NCBI GenBank assembly: GCA_001887945.1
Contig: LDOQ01000261.1
Span: 20,008-84,007 of the forward strand
Direction: 5' to 3'
From: Spraguea lophii
Taxonomy: Eukaryota; Microsporidia; Spragueidae
DNA length: 64,000 nt
Shown here: positions 53,999-64,000 of the stretch, one piece after another
Layout of the letters: each line of letters starts with the position of its first letter
Position numbering within the stretch: the stretch's first letter is position 1
The notes under the pieces: generated by a model
What the model was told of the DNA's origin: nothing
Database searches by the model: none
What the model saw: only the letters and a program-made list of their open reading frames with translations
Position numbers and translations under genes: made by a program

Positions 53999-55193
53999 TT
54001 TGTAAAACAAATTTTAAAAGTACAAAAATAATAGAAAAATCGGTTTTTTAGCTATTACCTTATAAAAAACTTAATCTTAGAAAGCGTTAATAAAATCATA
54101 ATAATTTTGATATTGTTAATCTGCTAATATTTTGTTAAAAAGTATTATATTTAATTTTTCTTTTTTCTATATTTATTCTTATGTTAGACAGATTCTAAGA
54201 ATATATTTTTGTTATTCTGTACATAATTATTTATTTATTTACCACAAGGAAAATAATTAACAAATAATATTAAAGAAATTGAAAATAAAATAATATAGAA
54301 GATGCACTTATATATGACAGGGAATGAATAAATAAAGAAATTTACAAAAAGAATATAAATATAATACAATATATTAAAACAGTTAAGAAATTAGGTAACA
54401 GGTTTTAAAAAACGAAAAAAAATATTTTATGGATATTCTTGAAATTATAAAAAAATAGAAAATAATTTTGATACAAAAGAGGAAAAAAATATATTCAGAA
54501 TTTATTCAAAGACTGGTGATGATAAATGTGTATGTAAAGGAAAATGACACTTTTTATTTTATTTAATATCGGAAATGTAAAATTTAATTAATAAATCGAT
54601 AACGAAATTACTGGGAATAATGTTTAACAAAAATATAAATTTACGTTTGGGAAAAAAATATTTTTTGTATTTAAGAATAATTATTTATTAAGATTTCCTT
54701 TGAAGATGATTTTGTGTTTTTGAACAGAAAATGGATATTGCTAATATTACATTTAGAAATTTTGATGAAAAAACAATTTAATGCCAGCGGTAATATAAAT
54801 AAAAGAGAAAGTGGTATACATCTCTCTGAATAAATTATTACATATAGATTGGCAAAATTGTACGGTAATGATAATAACTATTTCACCGGTGACAACAAAC
54901 TATAAACCTTCCATGATTTTATATTATTTGGAGGTATTGAAGAATTGTTTTCTGCTTGTGTTATTTATGGTGACCACGAGAGAATATTTGAGGTTCGACA
55001 TTACAGCAATATTATTTTTTTTATTGAAATATCAAAAACGTATTTTTATTTGAAAAAGATTAATTTATTATGGAGATATAATTTGACTGTAAATTCATAA
55101 TTACAGTAAAATATATTATTTATATAAAATTTGTTTGTTTGTTTCCTTATATAGAAACTTAATATCTATAAATAGATTTGTATATTAGATTAT
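53999..55193. other. Intergenic with coding-like traces
   Basis: No intact gene. Around 54860-55060 the plus strand gives coding-like text in one frame (LAKLYGNDNNYFTGDNKL, TFHDFILFGGIEELFSACVI, YGDHERIFEVRHYSNIIFFI), with a stop after DNKL. An overlapping 80-codon frame at 54811-55053 seems less likely. It may be a decayed gene; no family was recognised. Confidence 0.35.
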
Positions 55194-56222
55194 ATGTTTA
55201 AATTAGTTTCTTTATTTTCTTCAATTTTTTTCATTTGTTATATAAAAGAAATAAAAAGTAATGAAAAGCAAAACGATCAAACGTATAAACAACTTCTTGG
55301 GGAAGAAGACCCAATGAAAATCAGAGGAATAGAATCTACAAGTACTCTTTTTAATAAAATAAATACATTAAAATCAGATTGCCAAAAAATCTTAAATACC
55401 ACCTTGCCAAATATTAATTCAGAAATACAAAAAGAATTTGCAGAAAAAACTGAAGAGATGCTCAATGATCTTAAAAATACATTAAAAACCATGGAGTTAG
55501 CATTAAAAAATGAAATGTCAGAGTATTTAGATAATGCTAATACTATGTTAGATAACAATTTAAGAACTGTCATTTCAACCCACTTAGCTGAAGCTATAGA
55601 TATAATTAAAAAAGCCAATATTGATGAGAAAAAATTATTTGAAAACATAGATGATGAGGATGGAACAATTCTAGAAAATATAAATAGGGAAGGTCAGGAT
55701 TTACTTAAAAGACTCTTGGAAATTATAAATTCTTTTTCGGAAAAAGAGAAGAAGTTTTTAGATGAAAAAATTAAAGATTCTGTTACAGAGACAGAAGATG
55801 AAATCAAAAAGATAGTACCAAATAAAAACGAAAAACTCTTTGAAGTGGATTCTGGCGATCTTACAGAAAACGTTGATGAATATCTAGAAAATAATAAAAA
55901 TGAATTATACTTCAATATAAAGAAAGAAGTGGCAGATACAATACCTAAAATAATCAAATTAATAAATGAAAGTGGTTTAAAAAACAGAGAAAATCTATTA
56001 AATGAGTTTAATGATCCGTCTAAAAATTATATAGCAAACCTAGATTCTATATTTAAAAATACTGTTAATGATATTAAAGACGGGGTAGATAAATATGCAA
56101 AAGAAAAAATAGAAAAAGTTAATGAGATAATCAAAAATAAAATGAATGAATATGAAAAATATGCTCAAAAGAAAATTGACGAATTAAATACTGAATGCAG
56201 TAGAATATTAGAAAAACCATAA
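55194..56222 (+). CDS. Candidate secreted coiled-coil protein, 342 aa
   Basis: A signal-peptide-like start (MFKLVSLFSSIFFICYIKEI) is followed by an entirely hydrophilic, almost all-helical protein with long amphipathic and coiled-coil stretches (EIQKEFAEKTEEMLNDLKNT, then IEKVNEIIKNKMNEYEKYAQ). It has few Cys (positions in SDCQKI and ELNTECSRI). No family was recognised. The architecture matches secreted helical proteins of parasites, but that is inference. No CCC precedes the ATG, as with the other candidate secreted genes. Confidence 0.7.
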   Translation: MFKLVSLFSSIFFICYIKEIKSNEKQNDQTYKQLLGEEDPMKIRGIESTSTLFNKINTLKSDCQKILNTTLPNINSEIQKEFAEKTEEMLNDLKNTLKTMELALKNEMSEYLDNANTMLDNNLRTVISTHLAEAIDIIKKANIDEKKLFENIDDEDGTILENINREGQDLLKRLLEIINSFSEKEKKFLDEKIKDSVTETEDEIKKIVPNKNEKLFEVDSGDLTENVDEYLENNKNELYFNIKKEVADTIPKIIKLINESGLKNRENLLNEFNDPSKNYIANLDSIFKNTVNDIKDGVDKYAKEKIEKVNEIIKNKMNEYEKYAQKKIDELNTECSRILEKP

Positions 56223-56324
56223 ATTATAAATAAATGATATAAAAGTAATTAACCTTTAAAAAATAATATTTAAAAATATTTTATTTTTATTTTTTATAAT
56301 ATTTTTTTTGGTTTATGCTTAACA

Positions 56325-56846
56325 ATGACTGAGTTAGATAATATTTTATCAACAATTAGAAAAGAAAATATTACTGAAGAAGAAATATCAGATATAGAAT
56401 ACACATCAGAAGAATTATCAACAGAAGTAAATGAATCACCTAAACCACCAATTATTTCAACAATAAAAGATGAAATAACATCATCATTTACAAACACACC
56501 AAAAATAACTGTAAAAGATATAGAAATTAACAAATTAAAAGAAATTAAAAGAAATAGAAATAATAATTACTCCATAAAAAACATATTAAAAGAATCTGAA
56601 CTAAAAATCAACAATAACCTTATAACTATAGTATCTAAAATATTACATACTACAAATACCATAACCATTCAATTAATAGATGAAAATGATGAAATAAATG
56701 CTTGTATACCCATACAATTACTTAAAGAAAAGAATATAAAAATAGGTATAATATTAGAAATAAATAATTTTAGTATATGGAATATAAAAGAAAAAGAAAT
56801 AAACATAGTAGAAGATAATATTATCACCATATATGAAGAACTATAA
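56325..56846 (+). CDS. OB-fold protein resembling the HROB C-terminal domain
   Basis: The 173-aa protein has an acidic N-terminal half. Its C-terminal OB-fold-like domain of about 75 residues includes IVSKILHTTNTITIQLIDEN, then EINACIPIQLLKEKNIKIGI, ILEINNFSIW and KEINIVEDNIITIY. The closing NIxxxNIxxxY pattern and the LxNxSxW strand resemble the OB fold of HROB, which recruits the MCM8-MCM9 helicase in vertebrates. The match is by eye only. A generic single-stranded-DNA or RNA-binding OB protein is the alternative. No CCC upstream; the ATG is the first in frame. Confidence 0.5.
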   Translation: MTELDNILSTIRKENITEEEISDIEYTSEELSTEVNESPKPPIISTIKDEITSSFTNTPKITVKDIEINKLKEIKRNRNNNYSIKNILKESELKINNNLITIVSKILHTTNTITIQLIDENDEINACIPIQLLKEKNIKIGIILEINNFSIWNIKEKEINIVEDNIITIYEEL

Positions 56847-58230
56847 CATAATAAGTAATAGGAAAAATGGTAGTAATAAAGATAATAATATAAGAATGAT
56901 AACACAAGGAATCAAGGTAATGATATAAATATATTAAGAATGATAATAAAAGAAATATAAATAATTTTACAAAATAATTATAATAAATAAATAACGTTAT
57001 AAAACACAGTCAACTCTTGTAATAATTAATGTACTCGGTTTTGAGAGGAAACTAAAAATATATATAAAACAAAAAAGATGAATTAAATAATTTTTTTTAT
57101 TTTTTATTACCCATATGAAATCTTTGTTCTTGGAAAGATGGTAAATAAATAAAAACTCGAAGAATAAGATTATCAGTTTGAAAATCAAGGAATATTATTT
57201 TTTATTGAAAAAAATTACAAATAAAATAAGAGGGTTAGGAAGACATTTTAAAATGTAATTCTGAATAAAATATTAAAACATAAAAAAAAATATTTACTGA
57301 CGAGGAAAGTGGAAATGGAGTTTATAATGAGGTTAACAATATTTTAATATTCACAGATATTCAGAAATAATTGATTTGTTTCGATAAAATTTAAAGGTTA
57401 ATTTTTAGAAAAGGATGTTCCACAACTATTAAGTGTTAATTTAACGATAAAACGTATCAAAACAAATTTGAAAATACAGAAATAAAATATTTGATTATTT
57501 TATTCCAATAATAAAAATTTATAATTTCTGTAATGCTTTGTTCATTATAACGAGTGTTGACTGTATTTGCAATGGTGTAATATATTTAAACCTTATTTAT
57601 AAAATATATTTAGAATAATAATAGGAAAAGAATAATATTTTATAAAATACGAAATACAAAAATCTATTACAAAAAAGACAAAATAAAAAATATCTTGAGT
57701 TAATTTATAAATAAAAAATAATACTTTTGAAAAAAACAACAAATTCTGATATTCATTTTGCTTTTTTAAAAAAATTAAATAAATATTAAAAATCATTATT
57801 TAAAGAATTAAAAATATATTCTGTATGTATTATGTTTAAAAATTTATCTTAAAATAGAAATATAATTTTTACATTGAATATTTATATATGAAAGATAATA
57901 TATAATTTTATTTTAAAGAATAATATATACAAGTTTATAATTAACCTTCATATAATAATATTTTTTTTATATAATTAATATATAATATTCATACCAATGA
58001 GGTTTAAATTAAATATTTAAATGTTTTTGTATCGATATATATGATGGGCATATGAACAATTAAAATATTTTAAATATTTCATATAAGAAAAAACTCTTTT
58101 ATTAATCAAACCTTTTTAAAGTGGAGCAAAATAAAATAACTTTTGGTTGCAAAATTTTTTTATAGAATATTTTAATTATACTATTATTGCTTATATAACA
58201 ATATAAATTATAAATAATTAATATATATAT
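56847..58230. other. About 1.4 kb without a gene
   Basis: AT-rich. A region of more balanced composition at 57290-57560 has no open frame longer than 60 codons and no structured RNA that I could recognise. Confidence 0.45.
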
Positions 58231-59832
58231 ATGTTTCCAATACTATTAAAACTTCTACTATTTTGTGTTTCTATCAAAAGTCCGGGTTTTGTATTTGAGA
58301 GAATATTAGATGAAAGAAATTTATTATCAATTGAAGAATTTGTATCTGATTATATGTGTCATATAGATTATATTGATAATCTAATTATAAAGTTAAATGT
58401 TATCAAATACGCATATGGGAGAAATTCACTTACTAATACTAAAATACCAAAAAATATTATAGGATTAGAAATATATACATTTGGAAATTATGATTCTGTA
58501 AAATTTTTATTTGTTCAAAAGAATAGCATTAAATATTTAAAACTTGTAAATTTTAATACTTATGGAGAGAGTACAGTTGGAAAGTTATTAAAATATTATC
58601 AAAACTTAGAAACATTAGAATTAAGTGATACTTATTTTTATTACATGGATGTAACATCTTTACACCAATTACGAGTTTTAAAAGGAAAAAACTGGCGCCT
58701 CCATAAATTTCCGGCTAATTTTTCAAGTTTAAAAATTAAGCATCTCAGTTTAATAGGATGTATTTATAATATTTTGGCATCGATAAGACATCTTGATAAC
58801 GAAGAAAGAAAAAAGACTGAAATACAGTCTGTATTTAAAGAGTTATTCAAAAACAAAACATTAAACAGCATAGATCTCCAATACAACATGATTGGACATT
58901 ATGACATTGATTTTAGTCAATTTTCTGGTTCTGTTTTAAACTTATCTTCTAATCTCATAGAAAAGATAAACAATTCTATTTGTACATTAAAAAAATTAGA
59001 AGTTTTAGATTTATCTGATAATTTTATTGAAGAAATACCACGTGAATTTTGTAATCTTATAGAATTGAAAGTTTTAAATTTAAGTGCTAATAAAAACTGT
59101 AAATCTATAATAAAATTACCTTGGGACAACATGAGATTATTAGATATATCAAGTAATAAAAAAAACATGGAGCGTATTTTACATTATCCTCTTGAAGAAA
59201 CCACTTTGGTTATCGAAGGTAATAATTTTTTACAAATTGCATTATCAAAATTTAAATACAGGATAACATCTTTATTTATAATTGATAGATACTATAATAC
59301 GTATTTGACTATGTACGATGAATCTGATACTATAATATCATATCAATTATCACACTTTCCCAATGTTAAAAATATAACAGTAAATATTAATAGTTTTTCT
59401 TTTTTTACAAGAGAATTTTTCACTCTAAAAAAATTACGATTTCTTCAAATATCTATTAAACCCAACAGAGGAATTGAGAATGCCGACGAAGAATTTTTAA
59501 ATTATTTTGTTATAAATACAAATTTATACTTGAATATAGAAACTTTAAGATATTCATCATATACTTTAACCAATTTTCCTCAATATCTATTCAATATTAA
59601 AACAATAAAACATTTCCATATTCATAACTGTATTATAGATTCAAAAATTAAAAATATCAGTAGAATGGTTTATTTGGAAAAGCTCGATTTTACATCATGT
59701 CATTTTCTAATTAACATTAAATATATGATATTAAAAGTTAAACGCTTGAAAAATATTAATTTTAAAAACAATAAAACACCTGATGATATGAACCAAAGAG
59801 ATATAAAAATAAGCGTGTTAAAAAAACTATAA
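58231..59832 (+). CDS. Secreted leucine-rich repeat protein, 533 aa
   Basis: A signal-peptide-like N-terminus (MFPILLKLLLFCVSIKSPGF) precedes a protein made of leucine-rich repeats. The clearest run is at about residues 210-310: IDLQYNMIG, VLNLSSNLIEKI, LEVLDLSDNFIEEIP, LKVLNLSANKN and LLDISSNKKN. More diverged repeats flank it on both sides. There is no C-terminal membrane segment, so it is probably secreted. LRR proteins are a common secreted class in microsporidia and may bind host or self proteins. No CCC signal was seen before the ATG. Confidence 0.8.
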   Translation: MFPILLKLLLFCVSIKSPGFVFERILDERNLLSIEEFVSDYMCHIDYIDNLIIKLNVIKYAYGRNSLTNTKIPKNIIGLEIYTFGNYDSVKFLFVQKNSIKYLKLVNFNTYGESTVGKLLKYYQNLETLELSDTYFYYMDVTSLHQLRVLKGKNWRLHKFPANFSSLKIKHLSLIGCIYNILASIRHLDNEERKKTEIQSVFKELFKNKTLNSIDLQYNMIGHYDIDFSQFSGSVLNLSSNLIEKINNSICTLKKLEVLDLSDNFIEEIPREFCNLIELKVLNLSANKNCKSIIKLPWDNMRLLDISSNKKNMERILHYPLEETTLVIEGNNFLQIALSKFKYRITSLFIIDRYYNTYLTMYDESDTIISYQLSHFPNVKNITVNINSFSFFTREFFTLKKLRFLQISIKPNRGIENADEEFLNYFVINTNLYLNIETLRYSSYTLTNFPQYLFNIKTIKHFHIHNCIIDSKIKNISRMVYLEKLDFTSCHFLINIKYMILKVKRLKNINFKNNKTPDDMNQRDIKISVLKKL

Positions 59833-60304
59833 AAATAAAATGATTATTTAGAAGAGTATACTGCCCTTAAGTTTACAATAAAACGTAAACAATATGACAC
59901 ACAAGCAGAAACAATAATAAAGTAATATTTAAACCAAAATACAATTAAAATTTACAATATATTTAAATTCATCTTTTCGAAGTAATGTGCCAAAACCACA
60001 ATCTCAGTGAAATAAATTAATCCTTAACATTTTAATTTTAATTTCTTTTTAATAGAAAAATAAGTCTTTTTTTATTATTAAAACTTTAATTATATATAAA
60101 CAATTCTACACGTGTAATTAATCATTATCTAAAAATACAATCTTCAAAACTTTAAAATATTTGAATAAGTAAAAAAATAATAAGCATATACATTTCTTTA
60201 ACATTCAAGAATGATAGAAATTGTAAGATAAAAATTATTATTAAAAGAATCTTTTAAAAATCTTAAAAGATATATCCATATATTAGAATAAAACGGAGTT
60301 AAAT
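59833..60304. other. No gene seen
   Basis: AT-rich 3' flank of the LRR gene. Confidence 0.45.
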
Positions 60305-60765
60305 TTTTAAATAAACTTTTATTTATAGAGGTTTCCTGGCCAACCGTGTCTAATCCACCATAACATTTGATTTCTAAAGGACACTTAAACGTGTGCTGAC
60401 TGGTTTGCTACAGATATGCATTAATCACATCCTACTTATGTTTCAGAGCGGCAGGATCTTGCATATGGTTCACATCGCTATCTTTCCCGGCCTTAAAAAA
60501 ATTCATAACTTTTTTTTTGGCTAATATTGGCTAAATCACAAATTAATACGGATATTGCAACCACATTAACTCAATATTACTTATTCTACAGTAAGATCAT
60601 CACACAAGACATATTTAATGTTACGTTATCAAACCTTTACCCTTCAACAACCTTTGTCTTCTGCCTTTTTTTATTAATTTTTTGAAAATCCTTCTAGGTG
60701 AGGATTCAAATTCGGTAGACTTGGGATTTGGTCACCATCTCATGGCCATTAGACCAAACAGGTTT
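60305..60765 (-). mobile_element. SINE, near full-length copy
   Basis: From the tail (TAAACTTTTATTTATAGAGG) through CAGATATGCATTAATCACAT, GATCTTGCATATGGTTCACA and AACAACCTTTGTCTTCTGCC to the head (GGTCACCATCTCATGGCCAT), it aligns along its length with the antisense of the 46716 copy. About a fifth of positions are changed, mostly G or C to A or T. Both pol III boxes are damaged. Confidence 0.82.
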
Positions 60766-63700
60766 ACGATGTATTATAGTTGAATATAATTAATTTTCCT
60801 ACACAAATTGATTTAATATGATTATGAATAGCTTGTGTTTATATGAATATTCGTGATTAAACAATTTTTAGAATATAAATGAATTTTTATTTACTTTAAA
60901 TATGATTACAACGAATAACTATTTTTTTTCTTTTTTTGAACCCCTTTTATATTTGTTATAATTTTAAATAATATGGTTTGGAACTGTTAGAATATTTTTT
61001 ATTTCAACGATTGTAAATTAAAAATAAGATGTATAGTTATTCGAAGAATTTATTAAATTAATAATAATAAAAAAACCAAGTTAGATACGTTGATGGAGAA
61101 ATATAATCCACGCAAAGTTTTTATTTTATAATCTACCATAAACAAAAACTAGTAAAATAGATAATAATTGAAAGACGGGAAGGGATTTTTAAAATAATAA
61201 GAAGTTTTTAAAAAGGATTATATAATATCAATGTAATCAATTTTTAATTAATTAATAATGTATCAATTAGTTTTATTTATACTTTATTAAAGATTTAACT
61301 ATATCCTATTATTTTAAAATAAGTATAAACGAATTATTTAAAAATGAAATATTATGCAAATACCACAAAAAGTATTAATATGGATAGTTAACTACATCAA
61401 ATCATTCTTATAGAAACGAGATAACATATTCAAAAAATATAAACATATTACCAACTCACCCATTCATAAAAGAACATATAATTTGTATGTTTTAAATAGG
61501 ATAAAAATCCCATAACAGAATATCTTTATTTATGTATATTATAATATAATAAATCAATAGACAATTTTAAAAAAAAGAAACAAAAGACATCAAATTAAAT
61601 AAAGTTAATCATTATACACTTCTTATTCCAAATCAAAAACTGTTTTATAACCTTTCTTATAGTATTATTATCAACACATTTTTATTATATTATCATATAT
61701 ATCTTTTATTCTTTTTATTAAATTTAAATTTGAACTCTCTTGCAGTAAAAGCATCTGTGATATTATATACAATTCCGTAATTCAATATCTCTTTCCTTAT
61801 ATAACCGTCATAACCTTGTTTTTGACCATGTGTATTAATATGTTATTAAGTGTAATATTAACATTACCATTTTCTATTTCAGTTTTTAAATTAAGGATAA
61901 CGAAAAATTCTTTTAAACATTAATTTCATAATAATATAATTTTAAGTTATTTTATTTTTTTATTATAGACATAATTTAAAATCTTTTTCATTGTGGATAA
62001 AATGATCATAAATATTCGTATTCTTTTAATATAATTCTATTTAATTTTTTATTTTATCATTTATAGATTAGTTTTATTGTTTTTCTTAAGCGCTAAAGTG
62101 ATATCTCTCAGATATATTAGACTTAATATAATACCCGGATTTTCCAGATAATAAATTATATATTTATAAAATATTCATATATTTTAATAGATAAAGAAAT
62201 CCGATCGGTTATAATTAGGGTTAATAGTTAGTAACAATTTTTTAAAATATTTACGCATATTATTTAGTCGTCGATTAAATATTTATATTTTATTGGTATT
62301 TTTTCATTCACACGCTTGATTATTCATTATATTATATTGGTTATATACTAAATTATTAGTATATATTTCTATCTTATATTTTTTATTTAAATATTTCTGT
62401 ATTGGAGCGAAACAATAAACATGTAAGTATAATAGATATAATATCACATTATTTATAAAACACTTACTTAAATTACTGTACTGCTCCAATCTAAAAATAT
62501 GCGAAAATCAAAGACTTTTGAAGTAAAATGGAACAATCAATGAAGCGAGTTTAATATATATAATTTACTTATCCATATAATCTTGGCACATCAATCTAGA
62601 AATTCAAGTTAATTTTATTTTTTTATTTGAAACTTTCTGAATTAAAAGTTAAGCAAGATATATATTGAATATAATAATATTACTATACAAATATATAATA
62701 AAGGTATTAATATACCTTGCAATTTAATCTGGTAATATGTTTAAATATGGTATTTTATAAGATTTAAACTTTGAGAATTTTAATTGAAATAAAAATACCT
62801 TAATAATAATTGGTGAATAATAGCATCATCAATGAACAAATAATATTAATTAAGTAACAAGAATTATAATAATATCATTTATAATAGAAGGAATATAAAA
62901 TAAATAAATATTGTCTCTAATACTTTTTTTAATTAAGCAATTTATAGAAAAACAAAATTTCAATCGTAAAACTTTACAATTAATATTTGATTTATATCCG
63001 AGAGCGTTTAAGGATTGTAAACGGAATATGAAATTTGATTAATTAATTTACTTTCACTAGACACAAAAGTAAAATACGAATATTTTAAAATATAAAAATG
63101 AAATAATATGAATATAAATGTAATATAATCATTGTCAGATTGATATATATAACTTTTTAATGAATAACCTTTAATGGAATTTAATTTTTATATAAATTAT
63201 ATAACAAGTATAAATTAACGATACTGGAACTCTATAAATAGTTATAATATAATTTTAAAACGAAATAAAAATATATAACTTAACCTAATTTACAGAAATA
63301 TTTAATTAAAAAATATATAATCAAATGTTATTCTCATTCTTACCAAGGGATAAAAAACAAAAAAAAAGTTCCGGGTATAAATCAGTCTATTTGTATTCTT
63401 ATCAAATAATATTTTATATTATATATTTTTTCTATATTGTTCATTTCATCAATATATATTACCTTATATAAAAAATTCGTTTATACATAATGTGTTAACC
63501 ATATTATACATATAAATAAAACGGATTCTCTTCCAACAATTAATGTATATGATTTTTCTATTATAATATTTATATTGATTTTTTATTCTCAAAAATAATA
63601 TTAGTAAAACAAAAATAATTTCGTAAATCAATAAAAAAATAAAAGAAAATTTTATAGTAAAAATTAAAATAACTTATAAAAAGTTATGATATCTTTTAAT

Positions 63701-64000
63701 ATATTTTATTTTTTTCCGAGGTTGTAATATAAATATATTTCTATATATTTTCAGACATATTTTATTGACCATTTTATAACTGTAATTACTTGTAACATTT
63801 TAAATACTGTAAAACTACCTGAAAAATTCTATTGATTTTATTTACTTTTTTTCTTATCTATTCTAAATTTATCTTACAAATATTACATATTTTGTGTGAA
63901 ATGATTGACAGTTTAAATCATTATTTCAGGTACTTCAAAACATTTTTTTATAATTTTGTTTTTCGAGTTATTTTTATGTAAATTTGAAACTATCCTAATT
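60766..64000. other. Gene-poor AT-rich end of the window
   Basis: No supportable gene. A 61-codon minus frame at 62304-62489 overlaps a small imperfect palindrome. Nothing else stands out. Confidence 0.5.
62401..62490. repeat. Small imperfect palindrome, possible MITE
   Basis: The ends ATTGGAGC and GCTCCAAT are perfect inverted repeats, with partial pairing further in (GTAAGTA against TACTTAC-like). Total length is about 90 bp. It could be a miniature inverted-repeat element or chance. Confidence 0.3.

Noticed and set aside
60766..64000. Subtelomeric or rRNA-proximal sequence
   Set aside because: No telomere-like tandem repeats or rRNA-like segments were found.

Overview
The window is strongly AT-rich eukaryotic nuclear DNA, almost certainly from a microsporidian. 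The recognisable genes are short, mostly intronless fungal-type genes (HSP90, MCM4, ORC1, Spt4, a proteasome alpha subunit, ubiquitin-eS31, Cys-tRNA synthetase, an adenosine-kinase-like PfkB kinase, a Sec9/SNAP-25 SNARE, Yos1, an E1-like NEDD8-activating subunit). Most of these conserved genes have a CCC (or CCCC) motif within about 20 bases upstream of the start ATG, a known microsporidian signal. No rRNA gene, convincing tRNA gene or CRISPR array was seen. Species cannot be fixed from this window.

Layout. 1-13.5 kb is a transposon graveyard: Merlin (ISXO2-type transposase) relics of several lineages, a 968-bp Ginger-like element with GC-rich terminal inverted repeats and an integrase relic, a Tc1/mariner-IS630 relic, and long decayed reading frames of unknown origin. 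13.7-15.2 kb holds a secreted/type I membrane protein gene broken by two frameshifts. 15.5-19.8 kb returns to repeats, including a Merlin copy with intact TIRs and an 8-bp target duplication. 19.9-45.8 kb is the housekeeping core, in which genes are often paired divergently and fed by short promoters (SPT4, Sec9-like, HSP90, FANCJ/RTEL-like helicase, proteasome, ubiquitin, CysRS, kinase, G3BP-like, MCM4, ORC1, YOS1). 46.7-48 kb holds two inverted copies of a tRNA-derived SINE. 48.4-59.8 kb mixes a few conserved genes (UBA3-like, HROB-like) with four candidate secreted proteins, one of them a paralogue of the broken gene at 14-15 kb. 59.8-64 kb is gene-poor.

The most unusual content is (1) a SINE family of about 497 bp with a tRNA-like head carrying pol III A and B boxes, an A-rich tail and, in one copy, a perfect 14-bp target-site duplication, with about fourteen copies or fragments here; (2) a small family of secreted proteins sharing an EYDG core, one with a membrane anchor and one soluble; (3) the Ginger-like TIR element with TTTAA duplications; (4) a 96-bp near-perfect hairpin between the helicase and proteasome genes. 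Functional statements rest on motif recognition by eye; no database search was possible.
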